From assembly GCF_001553035.1 (NCBI RefSeq), contig NZ_KQ959995.1:1854-47322 (forward strand): a stretch of DNA of 45,469 nt, in the 5' to 3' direction. This document shows, one piece after another, positions 33,175 to 41,528 of the stretch. The stretch comes from Gemella haemolysans. Its GTDB lineage: Bacteria > Bacillota > Bacilli > Staphylococcales > Gemellaceae. The notes beneath the pieces were generated by a model. It was not told where the DNA came from, ran no database searches, and saw nothing but the letters and a program-made list of their open reading frames with translations. A program made the translations under genes and the position numbers. Position 1 is the first letter of the stretch. Each line of letters begins with the position of its first letter.

Positions 33175-34338
33175 ATGTGTCAAGGATGTCAAAATAAAGT
33201 AGTAGAAAGAGCAGCATATAGAGTAGATCACGTGGGATCATTTTTAAGACCTAAGGAGTTAGTAGAAGCTCGTGAAAAATTTTCAAAAGGAGAATTATCA
33301 CAAGAAGAATTAACTAAGGTAGAAGATAAAGTAATTACAGAATTAGTTGAAAAACAAATAGCAAATGGACTAAAAGGAGTAACAGATGGAGAGTTTCGTC
33401 GTGCATACTGGCACCTAGACTTCTTTTGGGGACTTAATGGTGTAGAACACGTTCAAGGTGAAAAAGGTTACCCATTCAAAGGTATCGAAACTAAACCAGA
33501 TACAGCAAAAGTATCAGGAAAAATCAGTGGAGAAAATCATCCATTTGTAGCACACTATAAATTCTTAAGAGACTTAGTAGCTGATAAAGAAGGTGTAACT
33601 GTAAAATTAACAATTCCATCACCATCACAATTATACTTTGAGTTAATTCGTACAGAAGATCACATTAAAGGATATGAAAAATTCTATCCAACATTTGAAG
33701 AATTAAAAGATGCGATTGTAGCAGCTTATAAACAAGTTATCGCAGACCTTTACAACGAAGGATTACGTGTATTACAATTTGATGATTGTACTTGGGGAGC
33801 ATTAGCTGATGATGGATTTGCGAATCGTTTCCGTGACGCACGTCCTTTAGAAGAAGTTCGTAGAGAATATGCAGCACGTTGTCTAGCATTAAATAATGAA
33901 GTTATCGAAGGGAAACCAGGAGATTTAGCTATCAATACGCACGTTTGTCGTGGGAATTTCGCTTCTAAATGGATTTCTCAAGGTGGATACCAAAACGTTG
34001 AAGACGAGCTACTTGCGGGAGAAAATGTAGATGCATACTACTTAGAATACGATACAGATCGTGCAGGAGATTTCAAGCCACTAGCAAAAGTTGGAAAAGA
34101 TAAAAAAGTTGTTTTAGGATTAATTACATCTAAATTTGCAGATTTAGAAGATAAAGAAGAAGTAATCGCAAGAATTAAAGAGGCTAGTGAATACGTACCA
34201 TTAGAAAATATTTACTTAAGTACACAATGTGGTTTTGCTTCTACAGAAGAAGGAAATGTGATTACTGAAGAAGACCAATGGAAGAAAATCGCCCTAATTA
34301 AAGAAATCGTAGAAGAAGTTTGGGGCACAGAAAATTAA
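33175..34338 (+). CDS. MetE-like homocysteine methyltransferase (YxjG/YxjH type)
   Basis: Cobalamin-independent methionine synthase C-terminal-domain-type protein, 387 residues, TIM-barrel. The start VDHVGSFLRPKELVEAREKF, the catalytic zinc residues in NTHVCRGN (His-x-Cys) and STQCGFASTEEGN (second Cys) and the DDCTWGAL motif are visible. Such short proteins use a methyl donor other than the long folate of full MetE. Unusual MCQGCQ N-terminal extension with a Cys-x2-Cys pair. ATG 33175 follows AAAAGGAAA. Under the same T-box as the preceding gene. Confidence 0.88.
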   Translation: MCQGCQNKVVERAAYRVDHVGSFLRPKELVEAREKFSKGELSQEELTKVEDKVITELVEKQIANGLKGVTDGEFRRAYWHLDFFWGLNGVEHVQGEKGYPFKGIETKPDTAKVSGKISGENHPFVAHYKFLRDLVADKEGVTVKLTIPSPSQLYFELIRTEDHIKGYEKFYPTFEELKDAIVAAYKQVIADLYNEGLRVLQFDDCTWGALADDGFANRFRDARPLEEVRREYAARCLALNNEVIEGKPGDLAINTHVCRGNFASKWISQGGYQNVEDELLAGENVDAYYLEYDTDRAGDFKPLAKVGKDKKVVLGLITSKFADLEDKEEVIARIKEASEYVPLENIYLSTQCGFASTEEGNVITEEDQWKKIALIKEIVEEVWGTEN

Positions 34339-34367
34339 TAATACTTTAGGTCTGAACAAAAAGTCCT

Positions 34368-34524
34368 AAAATTTAACAAAGTTCATATGCGAACTCATAG
34401 ACGCAGTGGTTTATTGATATCCAAATTCGCTTTATAAAAGCTTTTTAGATATCTAATAAACCACTGCGGAAAGTGACTTTACAAAATCTTGTTTCTCCGA
34501 AATCACGATTTTTGAGTCACTCCC
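34368..34524 (+). repeat. Dispersed two-hairpin repeat, copy 4 (most complete)
   Basis: Starting 30 bases after the MetE-like gene. Module 1: CGCAGTGGTTTATT (34402-34415) pairs with AATAAACCACTGCG (34455-34468), with GATATC and GATATC near the loop. Module 2: GTGACT with AGTCAC and AAAATC with GATTTT (34473-34521), ending CTCCC. It gives two consecutive stem-loops. The rest of the gap (34525-34814) holds only a weak promoter candidate before oppA. Confidence 0.85.
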
Positions 34525-34574
34525 AACCAAAAGAATTATATAATTAAAGTAAATGATAAAAGTAAGCACATAAA

Positions 34575-34604
34575 TTGACATATTTATATATAATACAGTA
34601 AACT
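34575..34604 (+). promoter_or_regulatory. Weak promoter candidate upstream of the peptide-transport operon
   Basis: Consensus TTGACA (34575-34580) and a poor -10 TAAACT (34599-34604) 18 bases apart, with about 210 bases of leader before oppA. A TATAAT at 34589 is too close to be used with that -35. Confidence 0.35.
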
Positions 34605-34814
34605 AAACTAGCATTGATTTCATTCGTTCAATGTTAAATAATATCTGGTTTTATTATTCTTATTATAAAATATAGTCTATTTAATTAATACATGAGTAGC
34701 AATGTAAGTCTCTCACTGTCGAATAGACAAATGTATTTAACCATTATTAAATAGGGGAAACCAAAATAATTTGTAGTTAGAAAAATAGGACTTAAAATCA
34801 AGGAGGAAAAAAGA

Positions 34815-36374
34815 ATGAAAAAGAACAAATTGTTTATAGGAGCACTAGCGTTAGTAATGAGTGTTGTAACAGCATGTAGTTCAAAAACGCAAAACACAAT
34901 TACCACTTCTCAAGATAAAGATACTTTCACGTATGCTATTAATGATGATCCATCATCAACTAACCCAATCAAGGTAAGTGACCGTTGGGGATTAACAATG
35001 ACTAATATTATTTACTCACCATTAATCAAAGTTAATGGGGATGGTTCAAAAGAATATGCCTTAGCAGAATCTACTGAACTTGCAAAAGATGGTCTTAGCT
35101 TAAAAGTTAACTTAAGAAAAGACGTAAAATGGTCTGATGGACAAAAATTCACAGCTGACGATGTAGTTTTCACTTATCAAACAAAAGCTAAAAAAGAAAA
35201 TGGAAACTTTAAAAACTTATGGATTGGTGACAAACCGATAACTATTGAGAAAGTAGATGACTACACTGTATTATTTAAGTTCCCAGAACCAAGTGCAGCT
35301 GCGGCAAATAACATTGCGAATGAAACTTACATTATTCCAAAACACGTTTATGGAAATGTATCTGACTTCTCAGTTAAAGAATTAAAAGAAACACCAGTAG
35401 GAACTGGACCATACAAACTAGTAGAAAACAAACGTGGAGAATATATTAAATTTGAAGCGAATGAAAATTATTACAATGGTAAGCCAAAAGTTAAAAATGT
35501 AGTACTACGTATTATTAAAAGTGCTGATACTACAAAAGTAGCATTACAAAAAGGTGAGGTAGATGCAGCATATGTATTACCTGCTGCAATTAAAGATTTA
35601 GATTCTAAAAACATCGATACTTATCCTTACAGTGAAAACCGTATCGGATACTTAGGACTAAACACAAACACAGATGAATTAAAAGATGTTAAAGTTAGAC
35701 AAGCTATTTTATACGCATTAAACAAAGAAGACATGAATAAAGCGGCTTACTTAGATAGCAAATACTACCAAAACCCTTATTCATTCTTACCACCGAAAAA
35801 TCCATTCCATACTGATGATGTAGAGAAATATACTCAAAATGTTGAAAAAGCAAAATCACTATTAAAAGAAGCTGGAGTTTCTAACTTGAAACTTAACTTA
35901 GGATATGCAAGTAATGATGCTGCAAATACTATCCAAGCAACATTCATCCAACAACAATTACAAGCAGTAGGAATCAATGTAGAGCTTCGTGGTGGAGATG
36001 AAACAGCTATCTTTACAGAGTTAAGAAAACCTGGTTCTAAAGCTTACAACCTATTCTTAGGTGGATATATCATGGGTAACGATCCTGATTTATACTCTAA
36101 GCTATTTGGATCAAATGGTACTTCAAATTACTTCCAATACAGAAGTGAAAAAGTTGATGGATTATTCAAACAAGGTGCAGCTGAATTAGATGAAGCTAAA
36201 CGTAAAGAAGTGTACAAAAACCTTCAACAAGAAATTGCTAACCAAGCATACCTATACCCAATCGTAGATAACCAAAAAATCTTAGCGGTTAACAAACGTG
36301 TTGGAAATGTTAACGATGCTAAGTTAGTTCCAATCTACACATTTGATGATTTATCAAAAATTACTCTTAAATAG
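34815..36374 (+). CDS. Peptide ABC transporter substrate-binding lipoprotein (OppA/DppA-like)
   Basis: Family-5 extracellular solute-binding protein, 519 residues. N-terminal signal of a lipoprotein with lipobox VVTAC, so Cys21 would carry the lipid anchor. The SBP_bac_5 signature appears as LRKDVKWSDGQKFTADDVVF, and PVGTGPYKLVEN and RQAILYALNKED are further markers. Binds peptides outside the cell and delivers them to the permeases encoded downstream. AAGGAGGAAAA is upstream. Ligand unknown; it follows the methionine genes, so methionine-containing or formylated peptides are worth testing. Confidence 0.92.
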   Translation: MKKNKLFIGALALVMSVVTACSSKTQNTITTSQDKDTFTYAINDDPSSTNPIKVSDRWGLTMTNIIYSPLIKVNGDGSKEYALAESTELAKDGLSLKVNLRKDVKWSDGQKFTADDVVFTYQTKAKKENGNFKNLWIGDKPITIEKVDDYTVLFKFPEPSAAAANNIANETYIIPKHVYGNVSDFSVKELKETPVGTGPYKLVENKRGEYIKFEANENYYNGKPKVKNVVLRIIKSADTTKVALQKGEVDAAYVLPAAIKDLDSKNIDTYPYSENRIGYLGLNTNTDELKDVKVRQAILYALNKEDMNKAAYLDSKYYQNPYSFLPPKNPFHTDDVEKYTQNVEKAKSLLKEAGVSNLKLNLGYASNDAANTIQATFIQQQLQAVGINVELRGGDETAIFTELRKPGSKAYNLFLGGYIMGNDPDLYSKLFGSNGTSNYFQYRSEKVDGLFKQGAAELDEAKRKEVYKNLQQEIANQAYLYPIVDNQKILAVNKRVGNVNDAKLVPIYTFDDLSKITLK

Positions 36375-36401
36375 TAATAGTAGTGGAAAATAAAATATAG
36401 T

Positions 36402-36465
36402 GTGAGGGGGAGTACGATAAAATCCTATTTATAATAAGATTTTATAGTATCTCCCTCGCTTTATT
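36402..36465 (+). terminator. Long hairpin between oppA and the permease genes
   Basis: Arms 36402-36424 and 36438-36459 pair almost fully: GTGAGGGGGAGTAC with GTATCTCCCTCGC and ATAAAATC with GATTTTAT. The tail TTTATTAGTTTT is T-rich. A partial terminator here would give more binding protein than permease. Confidence 0.65.
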
Positions 36466-36481
36466 AGTTTTAAGGGGAATG

Positions 36482-36529
36482 TTCATTTATAATTTATATC
36501 GAAAAGATTTGTGATAAATTATAAATGAA
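36482..36529. repeat. Perfect 16-bp inverted repeat before the permease genes
   Basis: TTCATTTATAATTTAT (36482-36497) is fully complementary to ATAAATTATAAATGAA (36514-36529), 16-base loop. Just after the preceding hairpin and about 40 bases before the permease start. Could be an operator or an RNA element. Confidence 0.55.
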
Positions 36530-36569
36530 TTTTATAAAAATATAGTAGTTAAAATTTAAAGGAGATTGT

Positions 36570-37526
36570 ATGATTCGATATATTTTGAAACGTATATTAC
36601 AAGCAGTACCATTACTTTTAGTAATATCGTTTATAGTATTTACTTTAATACATTTAGCACCATATGATGCTATCGATGCACAGATAACGTCGAATATGTC
36701 ACAAGAAGAAATTAATATTCTTCGTGAGCAAAGTGGACTTAATAAACCATTCTTAATTCAGTATGTGGATTGGTTAGGACAAATATTGAGTGGGAATTTC
36801 GGGCACTCATTAGTAACTCACAATAGTGTAGGAGAAGAAATCCTAGCGAAAATACCTAATACAATATCATTAGTATTACCAGCCTACATAACAGCACTAA
36901 TAATCGCAATAGTACTAGGATTACTAGCGGCTGCAAACAAAGGTAAATGGCAAGATAAATTCATCGATGCTGTAGCTTCATTGGGAATAGCTACTCCATC
37001 ATTTTGGATAGCAATGATATTCATCTATGTTTTAGGATACCAATTAAACTTATTCCCAATAATAGGAATGCACACAATTGGTAAAGAGGATGATTTTGGT
37101 GATTTCTTATCACACTTTATCATGCCTTATCTAACATTAACAATCGTATTCTTCGCAGAACTTACACGTTATGTAAGGTCTTCAGCTTTAAGTCAAACAA
37201 ATGAAGAGTATGTAGTAGTTCAACAAGCTTTTCAAGCGACAAAAACTCAAATCTTCACAAGGCACATTATAAAAAATGTATTAATACCAGTAATAACTCA
37301 AGTGGGTATGTCACTGCCGATGTTAGTAACTGGAGCGATTATTACAGAAACAGTATTTAGTTGGCCAGGAATTGGACCATATATCACACAAGCAACTAGA
37401 GCGTTAGATTATCCTATAATAATGGCGGTAATGTTACTGTCAGCTACATTAGTAATAGTAGGTAACTTAATTTCAGACATACTTTACTCAATAGTAGATC
37501 CTAGAATCAGAAGAGGAGGTAAATAA
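36570..37526 (+). CDS. Peptide ABC transporter permease (OppB/DppB-like)
   Basis: Inner-membrane permease of 318 residues, about six helices, with the binding-protein-dependent transport motif in YVVVQQAFQATKTQIFTRHI, the loop that docks onto the ATPase. The N-terminus MIRYILKRILQAVPLLLVIS is typical of DppB. AAAGGAGAT lies upstream. The next permease begins one base after the stop. Confidence 0.93.
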   Translation: MIRYILKRILQAVPLLLVISFIVFTLIHLAPYDAIDAQITSNMSQEEINILREQSGLNKPFLIQYVDWLGQILSGNFGHSLVTHNSVGEEILAKIPNTISLVLPAYITALIIAIVLGLLAAANKGKWQDKFIDAVASLGIATPSFWIAMIFIYVLGYQLNLFPIIGMHTIGKEDDFGDFLSHFIMPYLTLTIVFFAELTRYVRSSALSQTNEEYVVVQQAFQATKTQIFTRHIIKNVLIPVITQVGMSLPMLVTGAIITETVFSWPGIGPYITQATRALDYPIIMAVMLLSATLVIVGNLISDILYSIVDPRIRRGGK

Positions 37527-37527
37527 G

Positions 37528-38352
37528 ATGAAAAGATTTATTAAAATAGCTAAAAGTTCAAAAATCTATATTTTTTCACTTATTTTTATTGCGATATTAG
37601 TGTTTGTATCATTAATAGCACCGTTACTTCCTATAGATCCAGCGGCTACTGATGTAGCGAATCTATCTCAATCACCGAGTCTACAACATTTATTCGGGAC
37701 TGATGAGGTAGGACGTGATTATTTCATTCGTGTAATCTATGGAGGGCGTATTTCTCTTATAGTAGGATTACTAGCGATGGTGACTGCCGTAACAATTGGA
37801 ACGATAGTAGGACTTATCGCAGGTTATGTTGGTGGAGTTGTTGATACTTTACTTATGCGTTTAGTTGATGTATTATCTTCCATTCCATGGTTAGTGTTAG
37901 TAATCGTTCTAAGTGTGTTTTTAAAACCAGGAATTGGGTCAATAATTATAGTAATAGGATGTTTTTCTTGGATGCGTCTTGCGAGGTTAGTTCGTGCTGA
38001 AACTCTATCAGCAAAAGAATATGACTATGTAGTATATAGTAGATTTAGCGGGGTAAAAACTATCTCTATCCTAAAGAAACATATTATTCCAGCTATAATA
38101 CCAACTTTAGTAGTAGCAGCAAGTGCTTCAATAGCAAATGCAATAATGACAGAAGCGGCACTTAGTTTCTTAGGTCTTGGTATTCAACAACCTATGACTT
38201 CTTGGGGAACATTGCTACAAAATGCACAACAAAGTCTACAACGTGCTCCTCATATGGCTATTATCCCTGGATTATTTGTAATGTTAACAATTTATTCATT
38301 TAATAATATTGGTAACTTACTTACAAAATATATTCAAAAGGAGGGAGAATAG
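37528..38352 (+). CDS. Peptide ABC transporter permease (OppC/DppC-like)
   Basis: Second membrane subunit, 274 residues, about six helices. Conserved HLFGTDEVGRDYFIRVIYGG, the EAA-like loop AKEYDYVVYSRFSGVKTISI and the AALSFLGLGIQQPMTSWG motif are typical of DppC. GAGGAGGTAAATAAG upstream. Acts with the preceding gene product as the heterodimeric channel. Confidence 0.93.
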   Translation: MKRFIKIAKSSKIYIFSLIFIAILVFVSLIAPLLPIDPAATDVANLSQSPSLQHLFGTDEVGRDYFIRVIYGGRISLIVGLLAMVTAVTIGTIVGLIAGYVGGVVDTLLMRLVDVLSSIPWLVLVIVLSVFLKPGIGSIIIVIGCFSWMRLARLVRAETLSAKEYDYVVYSRFSGVKTISILKKHIIPAIIPTLVVAASASIANAIMTEAALSFLGLGIQQPMTSWGTLLQNAQQSLQRAPHMAIIPGLFVMLTIYSFNNIGNLLTKYIQKEGE

Positions 38353-38353
38353 T

Positions 38354-39220
38354 ATGACAAACATAGTAGAATTAAAAAATCTAACGGTTAATTATAAACC
38401 AAATAAAGAAGTAGATAAACAGTTAATACATGGTATCGATATTAATTTTAGAAAAGGTCATATCACTGGTGTTGTTGGAGAATCAGGTAGTGGAAAAAGT
38501 ATTCTGATGCGTAGCATAATGTCTATTCTTCCTAACAATATTTTTGATGAAAATGATAAGTTTAACTTTGATGGAAAGGAAGTTAAGAAGGGCGAAAAGT
38601 TACCAATCTCTATGATTTTCCAAAACCCTATGACTTCACTAGATCCAGTTAGAACGATTGGTTTTCACTTAATAGAAGTAATAGAAAGATTCCAAAATAA
38701 GTCTAAAGAAGAAGCAAAAAAATTAGCAATAGAGCAACTTGAAAAAGTAGGAATTCTTAATGCACCTCTTAGAATTGAGCAATATCCACATGAATTATCT
38801 GGAGGTATGCGTCAAAGAATATTAATAGCCATGGCATTACTTGCTAATCCTAAGTTATTGGTAGCAGATGAACCAACAACAGCTTTAGACGTTACGGTTC
38901 AAGCACAGATTCTATCTCTTATTAAAAAATTACAAAAAGAAACAGAACTTAGTGTTGCACTAGTCAGCCACGACTTCGGTGTAATAGCTGGAATGTGTGA
39001 CTATGTGTATATTATGTATAGAGGTAGAGTTGTCGAAAAAGGAAATGTTGAAGAAATCTTCAGCAATGCACAACACCCATATACAAAACAACTTCTTGCA
39101 GCGGCAAGATTAGAAAATACTAATAAAGAACTTCTGACTGTTGATTATAAAGAAGATGATAAACACTATACTTGGCAAAAACTTAGCGATACTCATGAGT
39201 ATCTGAAAGAGGTGGAGTAA
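38354..39220 (+). CDS. Peptide ABC transporter ATPase (OppD/DppD-like)
   Basis: ATPase of 288 residues from ATG 38354, which follows AAGGAGGGAGAATAGT; the frame is open further back to 38309, but that is inside the previous gene. Walker A GVVGESGSGKS, signature LSGGMRQR, Walker B LLVADEPTTALDV and H-loop SHDFG are present, and the C-terminal HPYTKQLLAA is characteristic of the Opp/Dpp ATPases. The C-terminal cluster of Cys seen in iron-sulfur-containing OppD proteins is not visible. Stop overlaps the next start (TAATG). Confidence 0.93.
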   Translation: MTNIVELKNLTVNYKPNKEVDKQLIHGIDINFRKGHITGVVGESGSGKSILMRSIMSILPNNIFDENDKFNFDGKEVKKGEKLPISMIFQNPMTSLDPVRTIGFHLIEVIERFQNKSKEEAKKLAIEQLEKVGILNAPLRIEQYPHELSGGMRQRILIAMALLANPKLLVADEPTTALDVTVQAQILSLIKKLQKETELSVALVSHDFGVIAGMCDYVYIMYRGRVVEKGNVEEIFSNAQHPYTKQLLAAARLENTNKELLTVDYKEDDKHYTWQKLSDTHEYLKEVE

Positions 39221-40113
39221 TGAGTAAAGAGTATTTAAAACTAAAAAATGTACGAAAAGTTTATAAGTCTAAAGGAATGGGTAAAGAAGTCAAAGAAACT
39301 ATAGCTGTTAATGATATTAGTTTAGATATTTATAAAGCTGAGACGCTAGCTGTAGTAGGTGAATCTGGAAGTGGAAAGACTACCCTAGGTAAGGGGATAT
39401 TAAATATTGATCCATTCATATCAGGTGATGTTTTTGTAGAAGGTAATGAAAAATCTTTAACAAAAATGTCAAAAAAAGAGCTTGCAGAAGTATACAGCAA
39501 GATGCAAATTATATTCCAAGACCCTTATTCATCATTAAATCCGCGAATGAGTGCTTTAGATATAGTTATGGAAGCTTTACATAAAGAAGACAAAGAAACT
39601 GCGAAGGAAAAGGCGTTAGAAATTTTAGAGTTTGTTGGGATTTCTAATGAAGACGCGTTAAAATTATCAAATGCTTTTAGTGGAGGGCAACGTCAACGTA
39701 TAGGTATTGCTCGAGCAGTTGTAACAAAACCAGATTTCATTCTATGTGATGAACCAACTTCTGCCCTAGATGCTTCAACACAAGCTCAGGTAATTAATTT
39801 ATTAAAAGATTTACAAGAAAAATTCTCTCTAACATATTTATTCATCTCACATAACTTAGGTGTAGTAGAGTATATCGCAGATAGAATAGCGGTAATGTAT
39901 AGAGGGAATCTAGTAGAACTAGGAACAACAGAACAGATTATGAAGAATCCGCAGCACGTTTATACAAAACGTCTTCTAAACTCTATGCCGATTATCGATC
40001 CAGTAAGAGCTAGAAAGATGTTCGAAGAATTCGAAGTAAGTGCAGAGGAAATAGTAATAACTGGTACAGAAAAATTCGAAGAAGTTGAAGAAGGACACTT
40101 TGTGTTAAAATAA
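39220..40113 (+). CDS. Peptide ABC transporter ATPase (OppF/DppF-like)
   Basis: Second ATPase, 297 residues. Walker A AVVGESGSGKTT, Q-loop QIIFQDPYSSLNPRM, signature FSGGQRQR, Walker B FILCDEPTSALDA and H-loop SHNLG. The C-terminal YTKRLLNSMPIIDP is family-typical. Together with the preceding subunit it drives the two permeases. A clear terminator follows. Confidence 0.94.
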   Translation: MSKEYLKLKNVRKVYKSKGMGKEVKETIAVNDISLDIYKAETLAVVGESGSGKTTLGKGILNIDPFISGDVFVEGNEKSLTKMSKKELAEVYSKMQIIFQDPYSSLNPRMSALDIVMEALHKEDKETAKEKALEILEFVGISNEDALKLSNAFSGGQRQRIGIARAVVTKPDFILCDEPTSALDASTQAQVINLLKDLQEKFSLTYLFISHNLGVVEYIADRIAVMYRGNLVELGTTEQIMKNPQHVYTKRLLNSMPIIDPVRARKMFEEFEVSAEEIVITGTEKFEEVEEGHFVLK

Positions 40114-40122
40114 TAATTTGAA

Positions 40123-40170
40123 TGCCAATCTCAAAAATTAGAAAATTTAACTTTTGAGGTTGGTATTTTT
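40123..40170 (+). terminator. Rho-independent terminator of the peptide-transport operon
   Basis: TGCCAATCTCAAAA (40123-40136) and TTTTGAGGTTGGTA (40152-40165) form a long stem, followed by TTTTT. Confidence 0.8.
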
Positions 40171-40192
40171 GCAAAAATATTTAAAACAGATT

Positions 40193-40221
40193 TTGACAGT
40201 AGGCAAACTTTGGAGTAAAAT
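40193..40221 (+). promoter_or_regulatory. Promoter of ybaK
   Basis: TTGACA (40193-40198) and TAAAAT (40216-40221), 17-base spacing. Confidence 0.65.
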
Positions 40222-40259
40222 AATAATATTATTACATAATATGGAAAAGAGGAGCTATT

Positions 40260-40751
40260 ATGGCTAAGAAAAAAGAATTAAAAACAAATGCTATGAGATT
40301 TTTAGACGAAAATGGTGTAGAATATAATCATTTTGAATTTGATGCAGAAAGTGATGCTGCGAAGACTGGTGTAGGAGTAGCTGATATTATCGGGCGCGAT
40401 CATAATCAAGTATTTAAAACAATTATGACTACAGATGGAAAAGGTAACTACGTTGTTGGAGTACTTATGAGTGAAGACAGTATAAACTTTAAGAAACTTG
40501 CCAAAGCAGCAGGAGTGAAAAGTTTATCAATGTTACCACTTAAAGACCTAACAAAAATTACAGGATATGTAAAAGGTGGTTGCTCACCATTTGCGATGAA
40601 GAAACTATTTCCAACTTTTGTAGATGAAAAATGTCGTGAAGTTGAAACGATTATTATCTCTGCAGGTAAAGTAGGTCACCAAGTAGAAGTAAAACCAGAA
40701 GTTTTAGAGCAATTTATCGGTGCTCAAGTAGTAGATTTCAAAGCTGAATAA
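40260..40751 (+). CDS. ybaK: Cys-tRNA(Pro)/Cys-tRNA(Cys) deacylase, YbaK family
   Basis: Trans-acting editing enzyme that hydrolyses mischarged Cys-tRNA(Pro). 163 residues with the YbaK/ProX-domain features: HFEFDAESDAAKTG at the N-terminus, the key lysine in NQVFKTIMT, and KGGCSPFAMKKLFPTFVDE, with ISAGKVGHQVEV at the end. AAGAGGAGC precedes ATG 40260. Own promoter, so monocistronic. Confidence 0.9.
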   Translation: MAKKKELKTNAMRFLDENGVEYNHFEFDAESDAAKTGVGVADIIGRDHNQVFKTIMTTDGKGNYVVGVLMSEDSINFKKLAKAAGVKSLSMLPLKDLTKITGYVKGGCSPFAMKKLFPTFVDEKCREVETIIISAGKVGHQVEVKPEVLEQFIGAQVVDFKAE

Positions 40752-40847
40752 TATAAGTAGAATGACTTTAGATAATGATGTGCTTTCCTGAAATTTAGGG
40801 AAGATTTATATTTAAAGTTATTTTTTATATAATCATCATAAAAAGGC

Positions 40848-40875
40848 TTGCATTGTTAAAAAAAAGGAGTATAAT
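40848..40875 (+). promoter_or_regulatory. Promoter of the small secreted protein gene
   Basis: TTGCAT (40848-40853) and TATAAT (40870-40875), 16 bases apart. Confidence 0.65.
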
Positions 40876-40910
40876 AGTAGTAAAATAAGTAGATAGGGAG
40901 GTCAATACTT

Positions 40911-41279
40911 ATGAAAAAAAGTATTAAAATAGGAGCGATGAGTTTATTATTAGTGCTACTTCCAGGAAGCTTAGGAGTTGGTATAGTTTATTCTTCATCA
41001 GGTGGAAATCCTAATGTGAATGAAGAAAATACAACATATCGAGATAATAATGTTGTAACGGATAAAAGTCCAATTGTGAATAATTCTGAGAATACTGCAG
41101 AAAAGATTTCTAAAAGTATTCCTTATGACTATCCTGTAGGTTCAGAGTATCCAACAAGTGTAAATTATAGTCAATTTTATGATGGGCGTGGTTGGGCTTC
41201 GGGTACATTATACTTCAGTGATATTTATCCAATAGGAAATGGTAAAGTACGTGTTTGGTACCATGGAGAACTAAATTAA
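40911..41279 (+). CDS. Small secreted protein of unknown function
   Basis: 122 residues. The N-terminus MKKSIKIGAMSLLLVLLPGS is a signal peptide or membrane anchor with a likely cut in the Ser-rich YSSSGG region. After a polar Asn-rich spacer comes an aromatic-Gly-rich C-terminal part (SVNYSQFYDGRGWASGTLYF, KVRVWYHGELN) that looks like a small beta domain. No Cys. I do not recognise the family. Perfect promoter and terminator show a single-gene unit. Its style (secreted, Tyr-, Trp- and Gly-rich) recalls the protein at 24481, though the sequences are not clearly similar. Confidence 0.78.
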   Translation: MKKSIKIGAMSLLLVLLPGSLGVGIVYSSSGGNPNVNEENTTYRDNNVVTDKSPIVNNSENTAEKISKSIPYDYPVGSEYPTSVNYSQFYDGRGWASGTLYFSDIYPIGNGKVRVWYHGELN

Positions 41280-41302
41280 ATATAATAAACTCATTTTATA
41301 GA

Positions 41303-41342
41303 GATGTCTTAGAGTGTTAAAATGCTCTAAGGCATCTTTTTT
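41303..41342 (+). terminator. Rho-independent terminator
   Basis: GATGTCTTAGAG (41303-41314) pairs with CTCTAAGGCATC (41325-41336), followed by six T. Confidence 0.85.
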
Positions 41343-41497
41343 GTTAGCGCCTTAAATAATTATAAATTATTATTGAAAAAAGATAATAATTCTCCCTAAA
41401 TATTGCTGAAAACGCATAAAGTAACAATATTTGCGTTAATTGAAAATGTATTGTAACATAATTGAAATACTTTAGATATTTTAATGAAACGTTGTTT

Positions 41498-41506
41498 TGA
41501 TATAAT
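41498..41506 (+). promoter_or_regulatory. Extended -10 promoter of tatD
   Basis: TGATATAAT at 41498-41506, 22 bases before the start codon; -35 weak. Confidence 0.55.
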
Positions 41507-41528
41507 CTTAAGAGTAAGGAGGCGTGGT

